From: JAEUTH01 sp044230205
Lineage (GTDB): Bacteria; Bacteroidota; Bacteroidia; AKYH767-A; OLB10
Length of the DNA: 64,000 bases
Direction: 5' to 3'
Assembly: GCA_044230205.1 (NCBI GenBank)
Contig: JBGARN010000007.1
Span: 1 to 64,000, forward strand
Shown here: positions 18,701-28,021 of the stretch, piece after piece
Position numbering within the stretch: position 1 is the first letter of the stretch
Layout of the letters: every line of letters starts with the position of its first letter
Translations under genes and position numbers: made by a program
The notes under the pieces: generated by a model
Seen by the model: only the letters and a program-made list of their open reading frames with translations
Database searches by the model: none
What the model was told of the DNA's origin: nothing

Positions 18701-20684
18701 AGACTCAACCGATGGTATGAATGGTACTGCAATTTATATGATCAATCCATTTGGCTATGGTAATATAAATGACCCGACTCAATTATGGCCTGAGTATGCG
18801 CTAAGTGCCGGTGCTGATAGCACTGCATATCCTAACCGGTTTGTGAATTGCAAAAATGGTATTTACATTGAAAATGGTGATGTAAATATCAGAGGTAATG
18901 TTTTTACAGGGACTAAAAAAGCGATCAGCCTGGTTGGATGTATGGAAAAGCAAATTGATGTTCGTTACAATAACATCACAGGAGCTAATACCGGATTTGA
19001 TGCGCTTGAATGTAAATACAGTGATATAAACATTTATAATAATGACATAACAACCAATAATCAAATCAGTGGGATTGATGCTACTCCTGCCATTCGAATT
19101 GCAGATGTAAATGGAGAATACAGCACGCCTACATTCAGAACAAATGTTATCCACAGTGGTGGAACACACGGAATCTGGATACAGAATAATCATAAGATTA
19201 CCCTTGTTGATAATCTTGTTTATATGGATAACCCCAATACATCATTTGCAACATATGGTTTCCGTATTGAAAATGTTGATTCGCTTCGAACTAAATGTAA
19301 TCTTGCAAAAGCCAGTTCAACTGCATCTGTTGCCAATAAAACAGGTATGTCATTTTCATTTTGTCCATATAATAACATGGATTGTAATACACTTGACAAT
19401 GCTGCAACCGGTGTAGAATACCTGGCTAACTGTAACAACTCCATTATACGTAACAATGATTTCCGCTATCTGGACGATGGAATGGTAATAGGTGGAGTAG
19501 GGCTTACTGAAGGTGTTATCGGCCCGCAGCCGGTAAACCCGCTGTCAAAACCTAATAACAATAAATTCTATGGTCAGTATATAGAATCGGTTTCTGGTTC
19601 AGGTAAGTATAAAGGACATTTTGGTCATGCCGCAACATATGCTGTTAACTCCCAGTGTTCAGGTACAAAAGGCAGCAGTAAACAGTTTTTTATTTTTAAA
19701 GGCGATTCAATAAATATTCCATATCCTAATCTTTCATCAGGAGGTATTGCTTCTGCTTTAACTCCATATTACCAGGTTAAACCAGGGTCTGCATGTATAG
19801 TTAGCTGTAATCAGCCTAATCCAAACAAGCCTGTATTATTTTCAGGAAACTTCATAAAGAATGATGAGGTTGAAGAAGAAAATTTAATCCATCCCGAATT
19901 GATTATTTCCGATGTGATTCCTTCAGTAAAAGAAGCTGCTACTTTGTATAACCTGCAATCAGATTTGTACAGCAGACTTAAGAATGATGAAAGCTTGCTG
20001 GCTGGTAATGCCGATTTACAAAGTACATACGAGGAATTACGTAACAGTAACATCGCCCGCTTTGATAACATAGAATCGCAAATTAAATTGCTTAATCAGC
20101 GTGAAAAGAACATCGATAATTTTAAAACAAAGCTTGAAGAATTATCACAACTCAATGATGAAATAATTGCCACCAACGTAGTTGAAAAAGCAGAAAAGCA
20201 ATACAATGCCATTTACTTCCGGTCGCTAAAAGCAAATGGAAAATTGTCTGAAAATGACTTAAGGATGTTAAAGCGCATAGCACACCAATGTCCTTACATA
20301 GCTGGAACTGCTGTATTTAAAGCGCGTTCATTATATATGCGCTACGAGCCAAGCCTGAATTATAACGACAATCAATTATGTACAGGTAAATATCAAATGA
20401 GTGAGCAAGAAGTAATGCAGGCAAAATCTCAACAATTAAACGTACAGTTATATCCTAATCCCGGCAACGGCTACTTTAATATTAATTACGATTTATCAGG
20501 ATTTACGAAAGGCTCAATTGTTTTTTACAATGTTTTAGGAAATAAAGTTTACGAAACCCAATTAAATACCGAAACTGACAGGGGCGCACTTCAGTTAAGC
20601 GAACTTGCCAAAGGTGTTTACAGTTATACAGTATTTGGTAATTCAAATCCTGTTGCCAAAGGAAAAATCACAATAATTAAATAA
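15750..20684 (+). CDS. Giant T9SS protein: glycosidase-like barrel, Ig-like domains, beta-helix, coiled coil
   Basis: The 1644-residue protein has a signal peptide (to about residue 25) and an N-terminal region (about 25-500) resembling clan GH-A glycosidases, closest in feel to arabinofuranosidase/glucuronidase folds. Glu166 in EFGNEF fits the acid/base and Glu294 in WFTEFN fits the nucleophile. Ig-like Cys-rich repeats follow (about 510-745), then a right-handed parallel beta-helix (about 800-1310; short turns such as NCKNGIYIENGDVNIRGN), a coiled-coil stretch (about 1390-1530, rich in Glu/Lys/Asn) and a T9SS sorting domain (VQLYPNPGNGYFNINYD...). It is expected on the cell surface or outside, where it could bind and cleave polysaccharide. 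A strong promoter lies upstream and a strong terminator downstream, so the gene is probably monocistronic. Confidence 0.82.
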   Translation: MQQLFKCLLATFLTLILTGNSIINAQVTVYLGKQSIVPEDYFGYNGSSVINADGPAYDTQWFMDSLTNLSPSVVRYPAGLIGNYWDWQIGHFIKDLPQNTVLPKYFYNLDTRNLDLYTLKNLCERVGVNPIINLNLLTSDHFYQTAGLMFANSINLPVKYVEFGNEFYLDYKANENAFPTAESYIQTANYWADYIKSRPGFSGQKIAVVGSIDNYPEEPRISRRNRWNTVVASNANSNIDAVALHWYLSTSLGNLAVNNQTAPLVLANTFSGYQNLKDELNEIRNAGKEAWFTEFNLYDKGHCLHQHFIHGLFTSAMALTLLQDPVVKHIDCHDIVGSSNKSSIFNDSLGLDLSGYTNDGVNCTPYPVPASNPRELTSQGNCLVLLAKAIQNAKTKRQLAFTGGPKLPGGYEALFGYQFDGPISTEMIILNLDSTDQTINIPSATWNLAQGKYISVYPGPGGVLDLIKGTAKLNPGQMECSTTGYLSAAQTMTLKAYSITRIFVSKNAIRAKATDNAICSGTTTSVHVKGGTNYQWSGTNLTEIKSDKSVMRFTAPIVSSPTNFVCTVTGQGGVKDSVTILVNPLPVVTAHADIDHVCKGSQIKLYATVNGANSNNVEVIWTPTSSLVNPDADTVYAYPYANTTYLCYATDGVCWARYDSVNVSVTPHADAGPDYTLCDDSLPYTLTAQNIDPLLTYEWYKNGILVGTGSSVAVSPSSATTYTLKVTTANSNGCVDSDQVTITPYTCCPSADYPTQLTFLPGQKLKTDLIPRLKAFCAANPGHGYCSNDTLRDFPDEIMFNGDFYADANFTFINCEKLKFGEKARIRFSNNVAKCKFVKCKLNAENCSNKMWGGFFMDDFNSRLTIDSCTITNAEIVVEGQRDPEIFITNTRFDRCYMGVYLHDNEQPFDGKFYGDTMSFSGSLKAPYSGMKPLCAFKLDNSPSVVIGDSTKPQNYFNNLQYGFMAINSDITCYNNKFENILQSDSTDGMNGTAIYMINPFGYGNINDPTQLWPEYALSAGADSTAYPNRFVNCKNGIYIENGDVNIRGNVFTGTKKAISLVGCMEKQIDVRYNNITGANTGFDALECKYSDINIYNNDITTNNQISGIDATPAIRIADVNGEYSTPTFRTNVIHSGGTHGIWIQNNHKITLVDNLVYMDNPNTSFATYGFRIENVDSLRTKCNLAKASSTASVANKTGMSFSFCPYNNMDCNTLDNAATGVEYLANCNNSIIRNNDFRYLDDGMVIGGVGLTEGVIGPQPVNPLSKPNNNKFYGQYIESVSGSGKYKGHFGHAATYAVNSQCSGTKGSSKQFFIFKGDSINIPYPNLSSGGIASALTPYYQVKPGSACIVSCNQPNPNKPVLFSGNFIKNDEVEEENLIHPELIISDVIPSVKEAATLYNLQSDLYSRLKNDESLLAGNADLQSTYEELRNSNIARFDNIESQIKLLNQREKNIDNFKTKLEELSQLNDEIIATNVVEKAEKQYNAIYFRSLKANGKLSENDLRMLKRIAHQCPYIAGTAVFKARSLYMRYEPSLNYNDNQLCTGKYQMSEQEVMQAKSQQLNVQLYPNPGNGYFNINYDLSGFTKGSIVFYNVLGNKVYETQLNTETDRGALQLSELAKGVYSYTVFGNSNPVAKGKITIIK

Positions 20685-20750
20685 GAAATACTTACCCCTA
20701 GTAAAAATTAGCTGCGTTTAGTTTTTAGTTTTCCTTTTTTCAATTGTTGC

Positions 20751-20783
20751 AAAAATGCCTGCGAAAGCAGGCATTTTTGTTTT
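20751..20783 (+). terminator. Rho-independent terminator
   Basis: A perfect 12-bp stem (AAAAATGCCTGC / GCAGGCATTTTT) with a GAAA tetraloop is followed by a T-rich tail. It lies about 65 bp after the giant T9SS protein gene. The stem is A/T-symmetric at its base, so it could also act from the other strand. Confidence 0.88.
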
Positions 20784-20980
20784 ACCATTATTTAAACCAG
20801 CAAAGGTGTAAGCACATATGAATGCTAAATTAACTTTTAAAGTTAAATTACCCTGTATTGTAGCTAGTTCACCAAATTCTTAGATGAATTATTTAAATAA
20901 AAGAACCTCATTTTGTATAATTGTAATAACGTTTAATAAACGATAAGTTTCTAAACGACCTTATTTCTGACATTTATACT

Positions 20981-22615
20981 ATGAAAAAATTTAGCCTTAT
21001 TTTAATGCTTGCCCTATTTACGTTCAGTTCTAATGCTGAATATAAAGGATGGGAGTATGTTTATTGCAACTCGCTTGCTGGTCAAAAGTTTGCCAATGTA
21101 TTTGGAGTGGAGTGTGTGCTGGATAGCAGTGGATATATTTATGAACTTGGAATTGCAGACTATGTACATGACAGCTATACTGATTATGACATTGTATTAG
21201 CCAAATTCGACTCTACAGGAGCTATTCTTGGTGATTTAATCATTAAAAGAAATGCAAACAGCAGTGATGTGCCGATTGCAATGCGTATTAACAAGGAGAC
21301 AGGAAGAATTTATGTTTTGTCCAATTGTACACCTAAGGACAGTGATTCATTTGCAATCGTGTATTGCTTTGATACTTTTTTCAATCTCCTTTGGACCAAT
21401 GAGTATAAAATAGCTACTGGAAATAACCTACATGCAAATGATTTGGCTATTGATGCATCAGGTAGTATAATCTTTACGGGTAACTATTCAACAGCAACAC
21501 AGGGAAAGAATATTTTTATTCGTAAGATCAATTCTGCAGGTGGTAGTCCCAAAAATAAAATTTACAACAATAGTAATGCATTAACTGATGAGGAAGCATT
21601 CAGAATAGTTTGCAATGCCGATACCTCATTTTTTATTTTAGGTTACCAGGTTAAGCCTAATAAGGGAAAAGAATTCCTGCTTATTAAGTACAATAAGGCA
21701 TATCAAAAGGTATTCCAGGCGCCTTTTAATTTAAACATTAATGCTGTTAACGATGATTTTCCAGAAGACTTGGTAGTTAGTCCCACGGGTGATATTTATG
21801 TTACCGGAAGAACTTTTATTAATACGGGTTTTCAGGCTGTTACTGTTAAATATAATAGTGCCGGAGTTAAGCAGTGGGCCAATGTTTATGCTCCATCCAC
21901 AACAGGCAACCAACTGATATTTTCAGAGGGCATGATATACGTTTCGTGTGATAGCTTTAATGTAATTGGTTACAATGAAGCCGGGCAACTATTAAAAGTG
22001 ATGACCTCTAACGGAGTAGCTATTCACGATTTTAAGCTTGACGTGAACAAACAATTACTTGCTGCCGGAAAAACGGATACCACTTACCTGGGTGTAGACA
22101 GTTATCAGGGTTATATGACAAGGTGGGATACTGCAGGTAATCAGCAATACGAAAAGATGTTGCCGGCCTTTTATCATAACGGAATTGGCTATGCAAGTGA
22201 ATATTTTAAAATTGTACCGATACAAAAGGGATGGTATATAGTTGGTAAACGCTATAATTTTAATGCAACGCGCAGAGGTTATTGCATGAAACTTCAGATT
22301 TATACCTATCAACCGCTGCGAATCGCAGAGAGCGAGCAACAGGAAATTACTTTAAGCGCATTTCCTAATCCTGCTTCAACACAGGTGAAAATTCAAATGA
22401 ATACAGGGAATGCAACAAAAGCTGAATTAACGGTTTTTGATCTTTCCGGAAGATGCATCAAAACTTTCATGATTGATAATGTTCAGCAACCTTCAAGTGA
22501 GTTACTCTGGAACCTTACTGATGAAAATGGAAATCAGGCAGGCAATGGGGTTTACCTTGTAAAACTTAAAACTGATAGTGATTTAAAAACAATTAAAATT
22601 CTGGTTAACCGATAA
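20981..22615 (+). CDS. Secreted beta-propeller protein with T9SS sorting domain
   Basis: The 544-residue protein has a signal peptide (MKKFSLILMLALFTFSSNA), then about 400 residues of SBBP-like propeller repeats (DSSGYIYELG, DASGSIIFTGNYS, SPTGDIYVTGRTF). The T9SS C-terminal domain (about 460-544) contains LSAFPNPASTQVKIQMN and ends GVYLVKLKTDSDLKTIKILVNR. No catalytic residues are visible. It resembles the protein encoded at 28022-29659 in layout, and both probably act as surface-exposed or released adhesion or scaffold proteins. It stands alone, with terminators before and after it. Confidence 0.8.
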   Translation: MKKFSLILMLALFTFSSNAEYKGWEYVYCNSLAGQKFANVFGVECVLDSSGYIYELGIADYVHDSYTDYDIVLAKFDSTGAILGDLIIKRNANSSDVPIAMRINKETGRIYVLSNCTPKDSDSFAIVYCFDTFFNLLWTNEYKIATGNNLHANDLAIDASGSIIFTGNYSTATQGKNIFIRKINSAGGSPKNKIYNNSNALTDEEAFRIVCNADTSFFILGYQVKPNKGKEFLLIKYNKAYQKVFQAPFNLNINAVNDDFPEDLVVSPTGDIYVTGRTFINTGFQAVTVKYNSAGVKQWANVYAPSTTGNQLIFSEGMIYVSCDSFNVIGYNEAGQLLKVMTSNGVAIHDFKLDVNKQLLAAGKTDTTYLGVDSYQGYMTRWDTAGNQQYEKMLPAFYHNGIGYASEYFKIVPIQKGWYIVGKRYNFNATRRGYCMKLQIYTYQPLRIAESEQQEITLSAFPNPASTQVKIQMNTGNATKAELTVFDLSGRCIKTFMIDNVQQPSSELLWNLTDENGNQAGNGVYLVKLKTDSDLKTIKILVNR

Positions 22616-22646
22616 TAATATCCTGGAATAACTGTTACCTAGGCAG

Positions 22647-22678
22647 CCTGTTATGAATTTCGTAACAGGTTTTTTTTA
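22647..22678 (+). terminator. Rho-independent terminator
   Basis: The stem CCTGTTATGAA / TTCGTAACAGG (one G-U pair) is followed by eight T residues, about 30 bp after the stop of the propeller protein gene. Confidence 0.85.
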
Positions 22679-22792
22679 TTTAATACGATGCATTAGTACA
22701 TCCGGAACCGATGAAAAAACAATCCCGAAATCTTTTTTCTAACAAAACGAAACACTTTTAAACAATAGCAGTAAAGTTGAATTTAGAATCGA

Positions 22793-22800
22793 TAAATTTG
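22793..22800 (+). promoter_or_regulatory. Candidate -7 promoter element TAAATTTG before dnaE
   Basis: A perfect TAnnTTTG match lies about 100 bp upstream of dnaE. A TTG occurs 13 bp before it, which is too close for the usual -33 element, so this is only a candidate. Confidence 0.4.
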
Positions 22801-22901
22801 AACTCCTTTTGTTAGGCCTTTGTGCTCTTCTTCACTCATAGCTGATTATTTTTACATCAGGTTGTATTCACTACTACAAAACAAATTTATCCTTCAATTA
22901 A

Positions 22902-25900
22902 ATGCAGTTCTCTCACCTCCATGTTCATACACAATTCTCATTGCTTGATGGTGCAGCCTCTATATCTCAGTTATATAAAAAAGCTGTTGCTGATAAGCAG
23001 CCTGCCATAGCTATTACTGATCATGGCAACATGTTTGGTGTTTTCAGTTTTGTTGCCGAAGCGGCTAAATACAATACCAGCCAAAATCCAGAAGTAATAA
23101 AGCCTATAGTAGGCTGCGAATTTTATGTGGTTGAAAACCGGCACCGCACTTCCTTTACCAAGGATGATAAGGATATACGAAGGCATCAGTTATTTCTTGC
23201 AAAAAATGCAGACGGGTATAAGAACCTCGTTAAGTTATGTTCATTAGGCTATATGGAAGGGTTATATGGAAAGTATCCTCGTATAGATAAAGAACTTATA
23301 CAGAAATATCATAAAGGATTAATAGCCACCACCTGTTGCATTGGAGCTGAAGTTCCTCAAACAATTTTACGCAAAGGTGAAGCAGAGGCAGAAAAAGTAT
23401 TTAACTGGTGGTTGAACTTATTTGGCGAAGATTATTACATCGAACTGCAACGTCATGATATGCCTGATCAGAATACTGTTAATGAAGTGTTGTTGAAATT
23501 TGCAGCTAAGTATAATGTAAAGATCATTTGTTCTAACGATTCACATTACGTTGACAGGCAGGATGCAAATGCACATGATATTTTGTTATGCATCAATACC
23601 GGTGAGAAACAGGCTACAGAAAAAATGAAGGATTTTGCTGATGATGATGTATTTGTTAAAGGCCGCAGGTTTGCATTTTACAATGATGAGTTCTATTTCA
23701 AAACAACATCTGAAATGAGCGGAAAGTTTTCAGACTTGCCTCATGCGCTTGATAATACTAATGAAATAGTTTCAAAAATAGAGCCCCTCAAGTTAAAGCA
23801 GGATATTCTGTTACCACATTACCAGATTCCTTCAGGCTTTGTTACACAGGATGATTATCTTGAACATCTTACTTATGTTGGAGCAAAAGAGCGATATAAA
23901 GAAATTACTGCCGAAGTTGAAGAAAGGTTAAAGTTTGAATTGCACACCATAAAAACTATGGGCTTTGCAGGCTACTTTTTGATTGTAGCTGATTTTATCA
24001 AAGCAGGTCGAGATATGAATGTTCTTATAGGACCGGGGCGCGGTTCAGCTGCTGGTTCGGCTGTGGCTTATTGCATTGGAATTACCAATATCGATCCGTT
24101 AAAATATAATTTACTGTTCGAAAGATTTTTAAACCCTGATCGTAAATCAATGCCCGATATTGATACAGATTTTGATGATGAAGGTCGGCAAAAAGTTATC
24201 GATTATGTGGTGAAGAAATATGGTAAAAACCAGGTTGCACAGATTATTACGTATGGAACCATGGCGGCAAAGATGAGTTTAAAGGATGTAGCGCGTGTTC
24301 TTGATTTACCGTTGCCTGATAGCAATGCATTGGCAAAGCTGGTTCCGGAACGCCCCGGGATTACTTTAAATGAAGTAGTGTTGAAAGATATTGATGGCGA
24401 AAGTGGAGTAAAAAGTAAATTCAATTTACAGAGTGATGAAGTGGATAATATTAAAAAGCTTCGCGAACTGTACAGCGGAACTGATATAAAAGCTAATGTG
24501 ATTAAAGAGGCTCTTATACTCGAAGGTTCGGTTCGTGGAACAGGTATTCATGCTGCAGGAATAATTATTGCTCCAAAAGACTTAACCGAAATAATTCCTG
24601 TGGCAACTTCAAAAGAAACGGAATTACTTATTACTCAATTCGAAGGTAAAGTAATTGAAGATGCTGGAGTTATTAAGATGGATTTTCTCGGTTTAAAAAC
24701 ACTTACCATTATCCGTCATGCGCTTAAATTGATTGAGGAAAACCACAACGTAAAAATAGATATTGATGCTATTCCGCTTGATGACCAGTTAACGCTTGAC
24801 CTATATGCGAAAGGTGAAACCAATGGTACTTTTCAGTTTGAAAGTCCCGGAATGCAAAAGTATTTGAAGGAACTGAAGCCTGATAAATTTGATGACCTTA
24901 TTGCCATGAATGCGCTCTACCGGCCGGGTCCTATTGATTACATTCCCAATTTTATTGCACGTAAACACGGAAGGGAAAAGGTGGTGTATGATTTGCCTGA
25001 TATGGAGGAATATTTAAAGGAGACTTATGGAATTACAGTTTACCAGGAGCAGGTAATGTTGCTGTCGCAAAAACTTGCAGGATTTACAAAAGGAGATGCG
25101 GACACACTTCGCAAAGCTATGGGTAAAAAGCAAATTGAGGTGCTGAATAAAATGAAGTCGAAGTTTATGGAAGGTGCTGCATTAAATGGACATCCACAGG
25201 ATAAGCTGAATAAAATCTGGACAGACTGGGAAGCATTTGCCAGTTATGCTTTTAATAAATCGCATTCAACATGCTATGCTTTTGTGGCATTTCAAACTGC
25301 ATATCTTAAAGCACACTATCCAAGTGAATATATGGCGGCTGTGTTAACCAATAACCTTAGTAATATTGATAAGGTTACTTTCTTTATGGAAGAGTGCCGC
25401 AAAATGCAAATTCCGGTTTTAGGACCTGACATTAATGAATCGGACTATATGTTCAGTGTGAATAAACAGGGGCAAATACGTTTTGGACTGGGCGGTGTAA
25501 AAGGTGTTGGTGAAAATGCAATTCAATCGTTAATACAGGAACGAAAAGCAAACGGGCCCTATAAATCTATATTTGATTTTACATCGCGTGCTAATTTACG
25601 TGCAGTAAATAAACGCACCCTCGAAGCCTGTGTATATGCAGGGGCTTTTGATAGTTTTGAAGGAGTTCACCGGGCCCAATATTTTGCAATAGATAAAGAT
25701 AATTTGAATGGTTTGGATAAGGCAGTAAAGTATGGCCAGGCGCATCATGAGCAGGCATCAAGTGCGCAGGTAAGTTTGTTTGGCGATGTAATGGAAGCTG
25801 AAATGCCAGAACCTAAATTGCCAGTTGTTGAAGAATGGAGCGTATTGCAAAAATTGCATCATGAAAAAGAAGTAATCGGGTTTTATTTAAGTGGCCATCC

Positions 25901-26492
25901 CCTTGATTTATTTAAGTATGAGCTTAAAAGTTTTTGCAATGTTACGATTGCTGAATTAAATGAAGACCTGAAAAAATATTATAAACGTGATATCAGTTTC
26001 GCAGGAATAATAACTGTTGCTAATCATCGTGTAGGAAAAACCGGAAAGCGGTTTGGAATATTTACAATTGAAGATTTATCGGGAACGATGGAGTTTCCCT
26101 TGTTCAATGAAAAAAAATACCTCGAATACGAAAAATACTTAAAGCAAGACATGTTTGTTTTTATTAAAGCTACTGTTCAGCTTAAGTACCAGCGTGAAGA
26201 TGATTATGAACTGATGATTAATGAAGTAAAACTTCTAGGTGATATTGGAAATGAAATGGCAAGGAGTATTACCATTACTGTTGATTCTGATGAAGTGAAT
26301 ACAAAATTCATTAGTCAGTTGGCTGATGTTGTAAATCAATTTCCCGGCAGGGTACCAATCAGGTTCAGCATTATTAACCGCGACCTTAAAATTCAGGTTG
26401 AGGCACAACCGCGCAATTCGAGGGTTAATTTTGGTAAAGAGACCTTTGAAGCACTTGAAATGCTTGTAGGAGAGAACCTTAGGATTAATTGA
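22902..26492 (+). CDS. dnaE: DNA polymerase III alpha subunit
   Basis: The 1196-residue protein is the replicative polymerase subunit. An N-terminal PHP domain (HLHVHTQFSLLDGAASI; later DHGNMFG) is followed by the C-family polymerase core with the catalytic motif PDIDTDFDDEGR (about residue 418) and the GPGRGSAAGS nucleotide-binding stretch. After these come finger motifs (NALYRPGPIDYIPNF, YQEQVM, LRKAMGKK), a helix-hairpin-helix segment and an OB-fold near the C-terminus (SFAGIITVANHRVGKTGKRF). Length and order match DnaE of the phylum. It is followed by trxA 160 bp downstream on the same strand. No separate proofreading subunit is seen in the window. Confidence 0.97.
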   Translation: MQFSHLHVHTQFSLLDGAASISQLYKKAVADKQPAIAITDHGNMFGVFSFVAEAAKYNTSQNPEVIKPIVGCEFYVVENRHRTSFTKDDKDIRRHQLFLAKNADGYKNLVKLCSLGYMEGLYGKYPRIDKELIQKYHKGLIATTCCIGAEVPQTILRKGEAEAEKVFNWWLNLFGEDYYIELQRHDMPDQNTVNEVLLKFAAKYNVKIICSNDSHYVDRQDANAHDILLCINTGEKQATEKMKDFADDDVFVKGRRFAFYNDEFYFKTTSEMSGKFSDLPHALDNTNEIVSKIEPLKLKQDILLPHYQIPSGFVTQDDYLEHLTYVGAKERYKEITAEVEERLKFELHTIKTMGFAGYFLIVADFIKAGRDMNVLIGPGRGSAAGSAVAYCIGITNIDPLKYNLLFERFLNPDRKSMPDIDTDFDDEGRQKVIDYVVKKYGKNQVAQIITYGTMAAKMSLKDVARVLDLPLPDSNALAKLVPERPGITLNEVVLKDIDGESGVKSKFNLQSDEVDNIKKLRELYSGTDIKANVIKEALILEGSVRGTGIHAAGIIIAPKDLTEIIPVATSKETELLITQFEGKVIEDAGVIKMDFLGLKTLTIIRHALKLIEENHNVKIDIDAIPLDDQLTLDLYAKGETNGTFQFESPGMQKYLKELKPDKFDDLIAMNALYRPGPIDYIPNFIARKHGREKVVYDLPDMEEYLKETYGITVYQEQVMLLSQKLAGFTKGDADTLRKAMGKKQIEVLNKMKSKFMEGAALNGHPQDKLNKIWTDWEAFASYAFNKSHSTCYAFVAFQTAYLKAHYPSEYMAAVLTNNLSNIDKVTFFMEECRKMQIPVLGPDINESDYMFSVNKQGQIRFGLGGVKGVGENAIQSLIQERKANGPYKSIFDFTSRANLRAVNKRTLEACVYAGAFDSFEGVHRAQYFAIDKDNLNGLDKAVKYGQAHHEQASSAQVSLFGDVMEAEMPEPKLPVVEEWSVLQKLHHEKEVIGFYLSGHPLDLFKYELKSFCNVTIAELNEDLKKYYKRDISFAGIITVANHRVGKTGKRFGIFTIEDLSGTMEFPLFNEKKYLEYEKYLKQDMFVFIKATVQLKYQREDDYELMINEVKLLGDIGNEMARSITITVDSDEVNTKFISQLADVVNQFPGRVPIRFSIINRDLKIQVEAQPRNSRVNFGKETFEALEMLVGENLRIN

Positions 26493-26652
26493 GAGGCTGC
26501 ACGTGTCAAAAATGCCAATGCTTATAGCGTTTGGATCACCTTTCATTAAAATTATCTTATTTTAAATAATGTTTAACCCGTATGAAAATAAAAAGATAGT
26601 ATTTTCGTCCCCTCTTAACAGAACTTATAAATATCATTAAAATATAAATATT

Positions 26653-26973
26653 ATGGCATTAGAATTAACAGATGCTAACTTCGAAGAGTTAGTAATAAAA
26701 TCAGACAAGCCTGTTTTGGTTGACTTTTGGGCTGAGTGGTGCGGACCTTGCCGCATGGTTGGACCTTTCGTTGAAGAAATAGCAAAAGAATACGATGGCA
26801 AAGCCGTGGTGGGTAAAGTAAATGTTGATAACAACCCCAATATTTCCATGCAGTTCGGAATCAGAAATATCCCAGCATTACTGTATTTTAAAGGTGGTAA
26901 AGTAGTTGACAAGCAAGTAGGCGCAGTACCTAAATCAGTATTGGCTGGTAAACTTGATGCACAACTGGCATAA
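26653..26973 (+). CDS. trxA: Thioredoxin
   Basis: The 106-residue protein is a single thioredoxin domain of normal length with the canonical active site WAEWCGPCRM (Cys30, Cys33), the cis-proline loop (RNIPALLYFK) and no signal peptide, so it is a cytosolic disulfide reductant. It lies between dnaE and a DUF58 gene on the same strand and has its own terminator 21 bp after the stop. A second thioredoxin-fold protein at 38084-38413 lacks the first active-site cysteine and is unlikely to replace it. Confidence 0.96.
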   Translation: MALELTDANFEELVIKSDKPVLVDFWAEWCGPCRMVGPFVEEIAKEYDGKAVVGKVNVDNNPNISMQFGIRNIPALLYFKGGKVVDKQVGAVPKSVLAGKLDAQLA

Positions 26974-26994
26974 TTCCTTCCGGTTTTAAACAAT

Positions 26995-27032
26995 AAAAAG
27001 TGTGAGTATGAGGTTCATCTCACACTTTTTTT
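26995..27032 (+). terminator. Rho-independent terminator after trxA
   Basis: A 12-bp stem AAAAAGTGTGAG / CTCACACTTTTT with a 12-nt loop is followed by further T residues. It starts about 20 bp after the trxA stop codon. Confidence 0.88.
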
Positions 27033-27073
27033 GTGTCTTTAATGTTTATTACTAAGTTTATCAGATTGAATAT

Positions 27074-27997
27074 ATGGTAATCAATCAGAACGAAATACAA
27101 CAGCTCGGCCACCTTGAACTTATTGCTAAACAAGTGGTGGAAGGGTTTATTACAGGCCTTCATAAATCGCCTTTTCATGGTTTCAGTGTTGAATTTGCCG
27201 AACACAGGCTATACAATAGCGGAGAAAGTACACGGTTTATTGACTGGAAATTGTATGGTCGGACGGATAAAATGTTTATTAAACGTTTTGAAGAAGAAAC
27301 CAATTTAAGGTGCCAGCTGGTGGTTGATAATTCATCAAGCATGCATTATCCAGAGCCGGATAAAAAAAATCCACAACAATTAAATAAAATTACTTTTTCA
27401 GCCTACTGTGCAGCCTCGATTGCCTATCTCTTAAAGATGCAGCGTGATGCAGTAGGTCTAAGTATTTTTTCTGACAAAGTGGAGGTAAGTACTCCTGCTA
27501 AATCAACCACTGTTCACCATAAATTATTGTACACTTATCTTGAACGGGCAATTGCAGAAAATCCGCAACAGCGTCAGACTTCTGCAGCCTCTGCGCTTCA
27601 TCAGATTGCTGAAAATATTCACAAACGCTCGCTGGTAGTAATTTTCAGCGACATGTTTGAAGCAGGTGGTAATTCAGCAGAGCTGTTCAGTGCTTTACAA
27701 CATTTAAAATATGCCAAACATGAAGTAATCTTATTTCATGTGGTGGATAAATCAAAAGAGCTTGATTTTTCATTTGAAAACAGGCCATATGAATTTATTG
27801 ATGTTGAAACCGGTGAAAAGGTTAAGGTGCACAGCAACCAGGTGCGCACTGCCTACCTCGAAGCTATAAGCACATTCGAAAAAGAATTAAAATTAAAATG
27901 TGCGCAATACCGCATCGATTTTGTTGAGGCAGATATTAATAAGGGTTACAGGCAAGTGTTGCTCCCTTATCTTATCAAGCGCGAAAAAATGATGTAA
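27074..27997 (+). CDS. DUF58 (VWA-like) domain protein
   Basis: The 307-residue protein shows the DUF58 signature SGESTRFIDWKLYGRTDKMF (about residues 48-67) followed by a von Willebrand factor A-like core with an incomplete MIDAS (LVVDNSSSMHYP, about 85-96) and a second Asp motif (LVVIFSDMFE). No membrane segment is predicted, so it is a short, soluble family member. DUF58 proteins usually sit beside a MoxR-type AAA+ ATPase and act with it in chaperone-like or metal-insertion tasks; no MoxR gene is in this window, so the partner is elsewhere. The start codon lies about 40 bp after the trxA terminator. The gene converges with the T9SS protein gene that follows. Confidence 0.85.
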   Translation: MVINQNEIQQLGHLELIAKQVVEGFITGLHKSPFHGFSVEFAEHRLYNSGESTRFIDWKLYGRTDKMFIKRFEEETNLRCQLVVDNSSSMHYPEPDKKNPQQLNKITFSAYCAASIAYLLKMQRDAVGLSIFSDKVEVSTPAKSTTVHHKLLYTYLERAIAENPQQRQTSAASALHQIAENIHKRSLVVIFSDMFEAGGNSAELFSALQHLKYAKHEVILFHVVDKSKELDFSFENRPYEFIDVETGEKVKVHSNQVRTAYLEAISTFEKELKLKCAQYRIDFVEADINKGYRQVLLPYLIKREKMM

Positions 27998-28021
27998 GCA
28001 TCAGTCTTTTCCTTCTAACAT

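Noticed and set aside
18801..19193. 130-codon minus-strand frame inside the giant T9SS protein gene
   Set aside because: It is the antisense of beta-helix coding sequence with no independent evidence of being a gene.
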